Assembly (NCBI GenBank): GCA_013397075.1
Contig: VWZS01010868.1
Coordinates: forward strand, 62,001 to 126,000
DNA from: Rhabdornis inornatus
Taxonomy: Eukaryota > Chordata > Aves > Passeriformes > Rhabdornithidae
DNA length: 64,000 nt
Reading direction: 5' to 3'
Shown: positions 1 through 12,300 of the stretch, piece after piece
How positions within the stretch are numbered: the first letter of the stretch is position 1
How the letters are laid out: every line of letters starts with the position of its first letter
Notes under the pieces: generated by a model
The model's database searches: none
What the model was told of the DNA's origin: nothing
What the model saw: the letters and a program-made list of their open reading frames with translations, nothing else
Translations under genes and position numbers: made by a program

Positions 1-349
1 TTCTTCTTCCTTCACCTGTTCATTTGCTACCCATAGCACAAAAGAACTGAGATCCTTGTTATTTGTTAAATTATTCCTATTTCTCAAATCTTTATGTAGC
101 TTTTTTCTAGTTAAGCCAACGATAACTTGTATTTCTCTTATCATCTTTGGTACTACTGAGGAACTAAACTGGGCTGTTTGGAGCAGAAATGCAATTTCAG
201 CAAAAGCAGAGACTTTTAGACACTTTTATTCTTGCCACTGATGGAGAAACAGCAGTGGTGTTACACACGGGTGATTCAAATCACTTGCTAATAATGCATC
301 TATCAAATAAATTTTCATTTGTGATGACATTTCTTCTATTTTCTTCTAG
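1..349 (+). other. DSCAM intron, 3' part
   Basis: AT-rich intron sequence leads into the acceptor at 348-349. The preceding exon is outside the window. No repeat or ORF of note was recognised. Confidence 0.8.
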
Positions 350-380
350 ATGCAAAGAGTTTGGCCGAAATGCTTATGAG
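350..380 (+). CDS. DSCAM: DSCAM exon (31 nt microexon), start of tail
   Basis: Acceptor ttttcttctag, donor gtaagaac. It starts at codon position 2 and ends at position 2. It reads AKSLAEMLM, with a split Asp codon in front (its G comes from the upstream exon) and a split Ser codon behind. At 31 nt it is too short for ORF finders; the assignment rests on frame continuity with the exon at 6065 and on DSCAM recall. Confidence 0.93.
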
Positions 381-3300
381 GTAAGAACAGATTGAATTTT
401 GTGGGTTTTTTTTAATTGAAAAATGTCTGCCAACTATAGTATCATATTTAAGAATTGTTATAGGGACAAATGGAGAAGTAAACTTTTTATTTCTAAACCC
501 TTTTCCAAAACACACCATTTGTCTGTCTGTTAAGAACTGTGATGCATTGATGGTCAGATTGAGAGAAAGAAGACACTTTGTGGACAGTGTGAGGGTCTAC
601 AGTGATAAAAAAACTGGTAACTCATGTTGGTAGATTAAATCATAGAAGATATGCAGGTCCATTTGGACATTTTTCCTACTCTGAAAAAAAAATTTTGTAA
701 TATGTATCAAAGTAATTGGTCTACAGAGATCATCTGATTAAAGGCAATAAATTTCTGACTGTGAAGATCTCTAAACTTTGCAGCTCTGTTTATGTAATTC
801 ACTGTTGTTAGCTGCTTGTACCCAAAGGTATAAAAGAGCAGGTAAATCCATTTATTATTTTTCACTTCTGTTCCATCAGCTCAGCATTCAGAAATCTAAT
901 TCAGTTGTTGGATTGCATCATAATGACTATTCTGGCACCACAATTCTTTCAAAGATGGAAATTTCATAACTTCAATGTTTATTGTTTTGTCTAGGGAAAA
1001 TATTGAACTTTAGAACCGCTGCATATATTTGAAACTGGGATTGCCAAGGGATTATTTTTGAGTTTAAATGAATTTTGGGTTGCTAGAAAATATTTTTTAT
1101 ATTCAAGCAACAAATTTGAGAATGTCATAGATATTTCACCATATGGACCACACTCCAAACTTCCTCACCCGTGATAAACTTCACTTCTATTGTAAGAAAA
1201 AGCAAAGACATGGTGACAGATGGGTTTGGTGTAAATTCAGCTCTATGCCATCATATCTGAATAAGCCCAGTGATGTTAACAGGACTGGTCATGCTGTCCA
1301 GGTCATCCCCTCCCTGGCTCCCCATGGCAGCAAATTGTGGCTTCAGCAGCTTCAGGAACATTTGCCCTGGTGGTTTCTGGTGCCACAGAAGACAGCACAG
1401 ATTAGCACAGGCAGCAATTGAAGAAGAAACCCAGCAGGGATCAGCTGAAACCCCTGGATGGAGACTTTCAGTCCCAGTGACAACCCCTCAGAGCCCCTCT
1501 GCAAAACTGGTGATGCTCTGCCCCAACCCTGGCTGGCTTCACAAGCCTTGTCACCACTTCTGCAAGGCCATTCCAGAGTCTCACTCCTCTGACACTTGGA
1601 AAACTTCACCAAACGTCCAGCAGAAGTGCCCAGGTTTTACCCACTTTTTATTTTGCTGATGGTTACCAAATTAAGGAATTTTTTTCCTCCCTACCTGATG
1701 TACTCAGAGAGCAGCTAGGTCCCCTCTCAGTCCTTAGTTCAGAGCTGTTTTTCCAGGTAACTCACCTGCCACCATTTCATTTGGCTTTTCCTTTCAGCAG
1801 CATTGAAACATGACCATCAAACCAGCTCCTCTCATCCTCATTTATTAACAAATAATCTTGGTTTTATCACAGAAACATATTTTGCATTTCTTTTCTAAAA
1901 GTTTGAACAAAAGCAAATGACTGTTAAATCAGAACTTCAGAGGAAGTAGGGGATATAGGCTTACATTTGCAGACATGCCAGAACAGGGAACTCTCATTTG
2001 TGACAAATCTGTGAAAAACCTTCAACCAAAACCTGAGCTCCCCACAAACACCAGATGTTCCTGAAGATGTAACATGTGAATAATCAAAGGACAATAAGCC
2101 TGCTCCAAAGCAACAGTCACATATGATAAAGCTCCTGATATTTTTTATCTTTAAGATTTCACCAAAATCTGCTGTGATAAAAATATCAAGAAAGGAGGCG
2201 GTATTTGGGGAGAGGGCAGAAAAGATGATTCCATGCTTGGAGGCCTGGAGAGAGCTTTGTGTATCTTTCCCTTTGAGGAGATTTTCATGAGTGTGTGTAA
2301 AGCAGATTAAAAATGGAGCTTTAGTCTTTGCTTTGAGAGTCACTGGCTTTGGCTGTGTAAGTCAAATGTCTGTGGAGCAGGATAAATCAGCAGTTTAATA
2401 GGAGCTGCACAACTCATTGTTGATACCTTAAACTCACAAATAAAAATCCCTGCTGCTGGATAAACACAGCTTTTTAATATTTCTTTTGGGTGAAAGCACC
2501 AGTCCAGCCACGCTCTTTGTAACAGCTCACTGTGAATTAGTTTAGCAATTCACAGAATTTTTAAATTTTGAACAGAAGGTGAAGAATCTTTTATCCCCAA
2601 ATATTCTGACTACTTACAAGATTTAGTTTCCTCTATGTTTTTACAACAAACTGTGGACTCTTTCAAAATCCCCTATACTATGTACTTGCCCTGTACATGA
2701 TAAAAAAGGCCTTTTTATCCACAGACTCAACATAAAAGCTGTACTCAGACCAAAGTACCACCTGCCAAAATATCTGTTTTAAATAGTAACAAAAGCAGGA
2801 ACTTTAGTGGAGTAAAAGAATACAACAAAATACTGAGAGAGCTGGGATTCTTCAGAATGGAGAAATCTTTGGGGAGATTTCATTGAGGTGTTTCAGTCCC
2901 TGGAAGGAGCTTAGGAAAAGGAGAGGAACTTTTAATATGGGCAGACAATGACAGGAAAAGGGGAAAGGGTTTTAAACTGAAAGGAGGCAGGTTTAGAATA
3001 TATATTAGGAAGAAATTCTTTACTCAGAGGGCAATGAGGCACTGGAACACGTTGTCCAGAAAAGCTGTGGATGTCTCATCCCTGGAAGTGCCCAAGGCCA
3101 GGCTGGACAGGGTTTGGAGCAACTGGGGATAGTGGAAGGTGTCTCTGCCCATGGCAGGAGGTGGAATGATCTTTAAGGTCTTTTCCAACCCAAGACATGA
3201 TTCTGTGATTCTGTGACTCAGCCTCCTGACAAGCTCCAGTGCCTAATGATTTGGAGCTCAGAGATTCTTTAAACTAGATGGAAATAATTCTATTATAAAC

Positions 3301-6300
3301 AGATCCTTACAAGGTCTGATAAGAAAAGCACATCCTTATGTTTGGGAATTTTATGTCTGTAAATATAAAAAAATAAAGATAGGTACATTTTACCCCTTTA
3401 AAGAATTAATCATTGGACTCCTCATCCACTAGACCATTAAAATATTTTGCCTGAATTTAGTTTAGGAAATACTTCTAACCAAGCTTCAAAACTGAAACCT
3501 TAAAACTCTTTGCCCTGCTTCCAGGCCCTAGAGGCACTTCATTGCTGTTGGCACTTTAGGATTTTATAACTTGAAAGCTGAGCTGTTGTGGTCTGCAAAA
3601 AAAATAATTCAAAATTCCCTGAGCCAGAATGAGACAGCATCCTAATCAGCACCAACCCCCTTGCTTCTGCCAACTGCCTGTGCTGTGTTTGGACACCCCA
3701 TGTCACTGCTGCATGCAGGGGAATTAATTAGACCAGCAAGGAGGAGGAGAGACAGCCCACAAACCAAGGAATAACTCTCGGGAATAGCAGGGAATATTCC
3801 TGAATATAGAGAGGCCTGGGTTCCAGTTCTGCCTTGAAAGACCTCCTACATATTTTGCATGAAACTATCCCTGGAGCCAAGGATGGGATTGGGAATTCTC
3901 TCTTGTCAGGTGAGCAGTAAAACTGCAAATCTGGGGGAAACTCTGCTCCTGCTCCCTGTGGTCCAAACAATGCTTCCTGTGTTGGTTGAGTACTTTGTGA
4001 CCATGGAAATACAGAGCATTCATCCTGCTGAAGAGGCTCTAGCTCTGGCATTCTGGGATCTGCACTCTCTGAGCAGCAGTCTGATCCCATCCCTTTGTCT
4101 CCTGCATCTCCAGTGAATGCAGAGGGCTGCAGTGATGCATTTCCCAGGCTCAGTTAGGATTCTAGATGCATCTGACTCTAGATAAATATCCTATTGGATT
4201 ATTGGAATTGGACATTTAAAAAAAAAAATCAGTTTCCTACTCTAAACTGAAAAAGGGAAGGTTTAGATTAAATATGAGGAAAAAGTTCTTTACCCAGAGG
4301 GCAATGAGGCACTGGAACAGGTGCTCTGTGTTTGCTCTATGACCCTGGTCAAGCTCACAGCAGTCCAACTTTCCAAGGGCCTGTATCCAAGAGTATTTGG
4401 CATGCAGATAAAATATTACTGTCTGATTCTTTAACATTTCAGCAACTTGAGTGGCATCCATTCCATGCAGAAACTTAGAGAACACCAGTGTGGAATTTAT
4501 CTGCATTTGACAATACTAAATGTCTCTGAAAATTCATGTGCTTAGTTAGAGCCTGTGATGACCATTCTCCCCTGATTATACAAGGAAAAAAAGTCAGGAA
4601 GCACTTGGGAGGCTCTCCTGATATTTTGCTTCCATGATGATTGAATGAGGCACCAGTTGTGGCCTGTTTGAATTCAGGGAGCAGCACCACCTAATCACCC
4701 AGGAGAAGAGAGACATGAAATTTGGGATGTATAGATGGTGTTAATGCTGGGGACCACATCAGCAGGGAAATCCACGAGGTGAAAATCAGAGAGGTGCTCC
4801 CACGTGCCTTGTGGATCTCAGCCTTGGATTTGGAGCAGAACCACTGACCACATGGCTGGAAAATTCCTCCAGAAAGGGACTCCTAAAGAAACTCCAAACC
4901 TGAGCTAATCAGGTCTTGCTGACATGGAGACACAGCAGGAAGTTAAATACAAATTTCCAGGAGATGTGAGCTCATCACACGTGGATTAATTTTTTGTGCT
5001 CACAGAAGAACTGAGCTCATCACTTTAACAGTCCTCTGCTGATTCCTTTAACAACAATAATTCTCTGCCAAAGCAGAATTAAACTGAGTGATCTGCAGCT
5101 ATTTTACACTAGAAAATTAGCTTCCACTTGGATCTTACAGCTCTTTGAAGCCTGAGCACCTGGATCACACTGCTGGCTGATTTGTCTCAACTCTCCTCAG
5201 CCTCCCTGCATGAAGTATTTGCAAATATTTCATTTCATCCAGAGAGTAATTACATCTAAAAGGGCAAAATGTTCCTGGGTTTTTAGTGCAATCTGAAGGT
5301 TTCTTGGTGCAAGCTCTGTGCTAGAAATGACTGTGGCACTTGGTTTTGCCATCCATTTTCATTTGCTTTTGGTAGACAGCTCATTTAAGAAGTCATTTTC
5401 TGGTACACAAACTTCAAAATGAAATTGTTTCAATTTGCATGATGATAAAATAATTGGTTTATGTTCTTTTTTAGATTATTGCATCAATCAATTAGACATA
5501 ATCCACGAATGTAAACAAGATTTGCAATATTTGTCTTGGAACATCGATGGGACTAAAGCCTTTATTTATTTTATGCAATCTATTAATAGTATGCCTAGTT
5601 ATTAATTTGCTTTTTCATTTATCAGTCAAAGTGATATTTGGAACTTAGCTAATTAAAAATAATGAAAAGATAAAAAGACAATTAGAAATTACTCAAGACA
5701 TCATTTTCCTACCAACCTGTTTGATCAGCTGTGTGTTGCTTTACTCAGATTCATGAGGAGTGAAAGGTCCATCTTCCAAAGTACTTTTATTCATTTCATT
5801 ATGACAACACTTGAAGAAAACTGTGTGAAGTTCTCAATTCCTACTGATGGACGGCAGACCACATCTCTCCACACTGTGCATTAAGTGCATAAATTAATAC
5901 CATGCACTTATTCTGAAGAGGGCAAAATCAGATGTATGAGTGGTTTTTGCTGATTATGGTTACATTGGGTTTTTTTGAGCTGGACAGATTGAAAATTAGG
6001 AAGTTTGCAAATATCTTTTCATTTAGGCTGAATGTTAACATGTTCACTGCTCTTTTGTTTTCAGCAAGAACACCAGGACATCAGACACACTTAATAAGCA
6101 GCAGCAAACACTGAGGATGCACATAGACATTCCCAGAGCACAGCTGCTGATAGAGGAGAGGGACACCATGGAGACCATTGGTAAATTTGAGCTTTTTTAC
6201 TCTAGTTAATGTAACAGGTTCTTTTAGGCTGAATTCCTTTACTCCACACCTTTTTCCTGCTGCACACATCAAGAGAAAAGAGCTACAAAGTAATTTGGAA

Positions 6301-9300
6301 ACCAAACTGGGTTGTTTCCTTTTCCTCCCCTTTGAGTCATTTCCCAGTAAAAGTAATCTCAGTATAGGATCTAAAATAATGCAGGACATTAGGAAAATGA
6401 AACTGTTGGAAAGAGTTTCTTGAAGAAAATGTAATTGAGGACTGGCAGTTTTATGATTTTCATACTGATTTCTCATTTGGCTCTGACTAGGCAGTTGGAT
6501 CACTGACATTACTTAAAGACAAAATGTAATTCTGAAACTGCACTCTCAGTATCTGAAGATTTGCTACAGCCAGCTTTTAAAACTTACACGTTGCATATTG
6601 TATCCACCTGTTCATAGCACATGATATTTCAACATTTTGATCAGTTTTCAGCTTCTGTGTATCCATGCAAAATTCAAATCTAAACTGTTTGACGCTGCAG
6701 AAAACAAGATTTCTCATGGGGCTGGTACTTAACTGAACTGTCACAAGAAATAGGATTGTTTGCTGTTGGGTTTTTTTCCCAAGTAATTTAAAAATATCTG
6801 GAAACCCAGAATAGAAATGCAGCCTGATGTTGTGACTATATGAGCACACACTGTGGCAAGACACTCCTGACTGGCCTTGTTAGACTTCTAAGTTTACATT
6901 TTTTGGGTAAAAATCTGTATAAAAGAAGCTGACAATGTAACAGCATCCAGGGATGGTGTGGCCAGAGAGGAAAGTCAGCAAGCTGAGAGCAGCATCTCTG
7001 TCCATGCCTGCTCCAGGTTTGAAAAGGAGACCTACAGACCTTTTAAAATCATGATTTGAGCTTCCCAAAGTCTGCCCTTTGTGCCAGGCTTCATCCTAAA
7101 GACAGCTTTAACTTTTGAGTGGCAGCTGCTGAGCAGTGGGGGGGTTACAGTGAAAATACTCTTAGAGCCTGAAGTGCAGCAATGCCATCAGGGCCTTGGT
7201 TAGAGGCAGCTTTCCACCCAGAATAAGCAGGGATTTTGGCAGGGTTTGACAGAGTTTGCTGCCAAGAGGCTTTATTCCCAACCTGAACAAGAGCTCATCC
7301 TTTGCCAGAGTGGTTTGATTCCTAATGTTGTTCTATTTATAGCCTTCTTTGGGTAAAAAATGTGATTTCTGTTATAGTGCAAGACAAGACATCCTAATGG
7401 TGTCTTGTCAAGTTAAAAAAAAAAATCCAAAACAAAAACCAGGAATGCTTAAAAGAAGTGGATCAACCTCTGCTGAGTAGCATATGCCCAGAAGTCATGC
7501 TGCTGCCAGTCCTTTAGAACACATTATAAAACTATATAGCACAGCACAGTAGGAAATCCTTGAGGCTTTTATTGCAATTCTAAATGGATAAAAAGACTAA
7601 AGAATACAAAAGAAAGTCTGATAGCACACCAAATAGTTGTTCTGCAAGCACAAAGGCAGTGAAAGATTTATTGCTATTAAACCATCCATGATCAGGTGGA
7701 CCAGATTCCTCCTTGGAGCAAAAAAAAAATATGATACAGAGATCACAACTGAAAAAAAAAGGTAATAATTGTAAAAGAAGGAAGCAAGTGCTGTGTAGCA
7801 CTGCAATAATCAAGGTCTGTGTAGAAATTTGGTGAATATATCCTACCCCTCAAGGATGAAATAGAAGCAGAACCACACAGCAGTAAAGGTTAGTGCTCAC
7901 ATTTTTCGTCCTTCCCATGTTCAGGCTTAACCTCACATCTTTATTTGAAGCTGCAGAAAATAAAAAAGTCTGGGGTGAGGGTTATCCCCTCTGCAATATT
8001 TTGCCGCTACAGAAAAAGGGGAGAGAGGGTTGGTTAGCATCACCCCCTAACGACCTCCTTTTGGGAAGATAGGGGTGGTTTCACTGAGGACATTGCTAAT
8101 CATGCTAATAAAAAGAAATAAATGGAATGTGTTGTTGAAAAGCTCATCTGAGCTCTCTGAAAGTGAAGGGGAAGAGGGCAGTGTTCAGAGCATGGGAATG
8201 AAGGAATTAGGGCCACAAATGGCTGCACACAAATCAGCTCTTTGTGAGGATGTTTATCAGTCTGCCCCACGTCTCTAAGGTGAAATCACCAGGAAAAATG
8301 AAAGTTGTTCTTTAGTTTTATATGGGCTTTGAGTTTAAACCCAGGAGCTCTGTCCCTTCAAAGCCACCTTGGCCCTGCAGAGAGCAGGGAGCAGCCTCTG
8401 CCCGTGGTGTCACTGGGCTGTGGACACCTGGGGACTCACTGCAAAGCTCTCATGAAGCCAAAGCCAACATTCTGTACTCGTTACCTGGTTATTTTTCCAC
8501 TTGCAGATGACAGATCCACGGTTCTGCTCACTGATGCTGACTTTGGAGAGACGTCCAAGCAGAAGTCCCTGACTGTCACCCACACTGTCCATTACCAGTC
8601 AGTGTCACAAGCCACAGGGCCACTGGTGGATGTCTCTGATGCCCGGCCAGGAACAAGTAAGCACATCAAAAAATAGGGGGTTTTTTAGAGAGGAGAAAAC
8701 TGTAACAAAAGAAATACTCTGCTCCTGCATTTGTGTCCTCATCCTTGTGTGTGAGAGTGGAGAGAAATATATTTAGGTCAGCAGAGGACATTTCTTAAAC
8801 TGTTGCACTTGTGATTCAATATGAGGAAAATTGCATATGCATCTGAAATGGAGGTGTAATTTGAAATAATTCATACCTGGCCTTCATTAAACCAAATGCA
8901 TGCTAGATTTTAATTTCCAGAATTTATTGGGTAAATTACCTTAATGGCTTTTAGTGTCTAATACACTTTTTTTCCCCTCTGTGATCAATCTTTATTGTAT
9001 TTCAAAAACAGCTTTCCTCCTACCTCTCCAGCAGGCAAAAAAAAAGCAATTCTCAAAATTACTTTTTCTGGAAAAGTTACATTTCTGGCTTTAGTTATTA
9101 TGGTAAATTACTTTTCCCAGATATATTCACACCAAGTTATTCTTCTAGTGATTAAAATGCTATCATAAATTAATATACTGATGCAATCCATTCTTCTCAT
9201 TCCTCTCATGAATATATTCCATATCTGTGTAAATGGGTAAAAAAAATACTAGGTTGAATGATTAGTTATAAGTTAGAAATTTTACCAAAATGTAGTTCAC

Positions 9301-12300
9301 TGCAGTGTGCAATTTCTGAAATCTCTTGGATTATTTCTGATAATTTCAGAATTTACTTGTTGAGTTTAGAGTACATAAATGCTGAAAGCTCAGCTGGCTA
9401 GAATGCAGATTATTTGAAAAATCCATTCCCACCACAGTCATTTAAATAATAGGTGTTCCAGTCCTGGCCTTGGTGCTTTTTTTAGCTCTTTCATCTTTTT
9501 TCAGGTCATTCCTCGAGGACTAGATTTTCTAATAAGGAAAGAGGCATCACCCCAAAACCTCCTGCCTGTGTCATACCACAGAACTTCATAGCACCTTCCT
9601 TACTAATGCCTCTTTGTGTGCAGTTCTGTGCTTCATTCCTCTGCAGCCAGGGAGAGAATTCCTTCAAATTAAATGTGGATTTAACTCCTGTGTAAGAATA
9701 TGATCTATGTCCACCAGTGCTTGGAAATAAAAATCAACCAGCACTTTTTTTAAGCAATACAGATCTGATTGCAGTCAAAGACTTCCAGGTAATGTTCTCT
9801 GGATTTGAGGCACTAATCCAGCTTTGCTGCAGGCTGGGTGATGGGATTTTGTCTAGAGCCACCACTTGTGCTGTGGAGAGGAGAGCAGAGCCCAGCTGGG
9901 TGGCTCAGAGGTTATGGACCCTCCTCTCTGAGCCCACTCACATTCACTGAGTGACAAATAATCCTTTACAGCATATTTTAAGTTCTTCTCTTGTCCTTAT
10001 TTATTTATTTATTTATGGAAGAGGTGCTCTGTGAACCTTTGCCTTGCTGACCTCAGCTCTCTCCAGTTGTGTTTGACAGCAGAGCTGGCATAACCAGGGC
10101 ACCAGCTGTGTTTCCAGCCCACTGCCAGCTCTGGAAGTGCTGTGCCTTGTGCTGCACAGCCTCTCACAGGGGCACAGCATGGCTGGAGCACAGCTCCTGC
10201 TCATCAGCACGAGGACAGAGCTCCTGTGTGCTGGCAGAGGCTCTCCCAGCTCGTTCCCATGGACAAGATCCTCCCAAGTCACAGGATCAGAGGTTGAGGT
10301 CCAGAGGGACATCTGGGCACTGGTCAGTCCAGCCCCTCTGCTTACAGCAGGGTCAGCAAGGGCTGGCTGCTGGCTCAGGAACATCCCCAGATGCTTCTGA
10401 ATGTCCCCAAGGGTGGGAACTCCACCACCTGTGTGGGCAGCCTGTGCCAGGGTTCAGCCTCCCTCACATTAAAGTGTTTCCTGATGTTCAGGACAAAGCT
10501 CCCAAGTTTCTCCCTGTGGCCATGGCCCCTGGTTTTTTTCACTGGGCACCACTGACAGAAACTTGGCTCTCGTCCTCTTGCCCTTCAGGTATTTGTGTAC
10601 ATTGATGGCATTCCCCCAAACCTTCTCTTCTCCAGACCACTGTGCCAGGAGCTGTTCCTACCAGCACTCTCCTCCTGTTCTCCATGTTCTCCCTTGAATG
10701 AGGCTCACTCCTGGCCACACCACAGCCACGTGCCACATTCCCAAGTGTTGGTTTGCACCACACTGAGCACGGATTTGGATGCTGTCCATGTGAGGCAGCT
10801 CCGTGCTGCACTGCCAGGAGGATCAATTGTCAATGGCACTGGGTTCCAATTTTTCCACTGCTGCAGGGGAAAAAGTAGAAGGATCAGACCATTATTTGTA
10901 AATAAAAGCCTTGTTTCTTTGAAGCAGCAGAATACAAATTCTCACTGGGAATGCTTAGGCAGAAGCAGTGCTCAGAGTCATTATCTGGGTATTGCTTTTT
11001 CTTTCAATTTCTTCTGCTAAAGTCTCTTACCTCAAAGACTGACAACTTCACCATTTGAATGTCAAAGAACATTTTGAATAGATTTGAATTTTTCATTTCT
11101 AATACCCTTTCTATTGTTGGTGATATTCTTTCAGAAGCTTTGAACAGAAATCCTTCAGTGCTCATGTAGTCACTCTCTGTTTGCCACATAATTATTTTTT
11201 TCTCTTTCCCTCGCCTTGTTAGACTCACTTTCAGGGAAGAGGTTCTTTATTAATCAAGGAGGTCAATTTTGGCACACAGTTTGCTTTTATGATCTTGGTC
11301 ACTATATTATCTCTAAGCTAATTTAAAAAGTACAACATTGCTGACCTTAAACTAGTAGCAGATGATTTTTAAAGTTTGAGAAATTGTGTTAATTTACTAA
11401 TTGTTCCAAAGCAGTCAAATCTTTATGAACCTATTCCCACTGAAATTCTGATGGCACGATTACAGCTTATGTTTTATGTCTTGGCCACTTGTTAAAATAG
11501 GAAATCTGTAGCTGATCAATACTGTAATATAGTAACAGTGTGTCCAGAATGGGGAATTACAGCCCCACATTTCTGAGCACATCTATTTAAAACCTGACAG
11601 CAGGTAGCTGGTGCAGGGTGTTTCTGTGGCCACATCTATGCTGATAATTCACCTTGCACTTCACTTGGGGTGTGGTGTGAAATCCCCGACCAGATCTACT
11701 TGCCTGGTGCTCTTTCAGTTCTCACAGTGGGTTTGGTGCTGGAGAAGTGTTTGTCTTGGAGTAAAGGGATAGTGAATGTGTCAATGGAAGAATGATGGGG
11801 CCTTCAGCTCTTCAGTTCCACCCTTGATAAAATGTAGAGTTTCATTAGAAAGAGAGCAGTTCTAGAAAAGCATCAGCAGTTTAGTAATGATCAGCATTAA
11901 CACTGTTCATTATTTTCCCCAAAAAAGAATGTCTTGAGTTTGGATTTTTTTTAACAAACAGGATTTCAGTAGCCATCCCCTTCTGGAAGAGGGAAGTAAA
12001 GGGCCAGGCACTGATCTCTCTGATGACCAGGGATAGGACACAAGGAAATGGCTGGAGAGAAGGGTTGGGTTGGATATCAGGAAAAGGTTCCTCACTCAGA
12101 GGTGGTTGGATGAATGGTCCTGGCCCCAGGGCTTCCAGAGCTCCAGGAGCATTTGGACAGTGCTGCCTTGTAACAGTGGTGGGTGTTTTTTGCACCACTT
12201 AATTAGTGCTTTGTCTCAGTCTCTTCTGCCTTCACTCAGAGCCAGGATTAAAAAATACACAAAGGAAACAGGTTTTCTTGTGTTCGGGCTTGGTTGTTTA

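Larger units (their letters stand above)
381..6064 (+). other. DSCAM intron (5.7 kb)
   Basis: Mostly unique AT-rich sequence. It holds two sense-oriented CR1 pieces (2838-3218 and 4243-4321). A more GC-rich block at about 1270-1660 has overlapping chance ORFs that I cannot assign to a repeat family. An AT-rich block at about 5370-5700 looks like a possible conserved noncoding element. Confidence 0.85.

Noticed and set aside
1270..1659. 129-codon + frame and 86-codon - frame in a GC-richer block
   Set aside because: No domain, no splice context, overlapping frames on both strands. Might be an old repeat, but no family recognised.
6081..6509. 142-codon frame antisense to a DSCAM exon
   Set aside because: Chance opposite-strand frame over a conserved coding exon; no recognisable domain.
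10069..10605. 178-codon open frame on +
   Set aside because: Overlaps an antisense CR1 and GC-rich flanks. Overlapping frames occur on both strands, with no splice or domain support.
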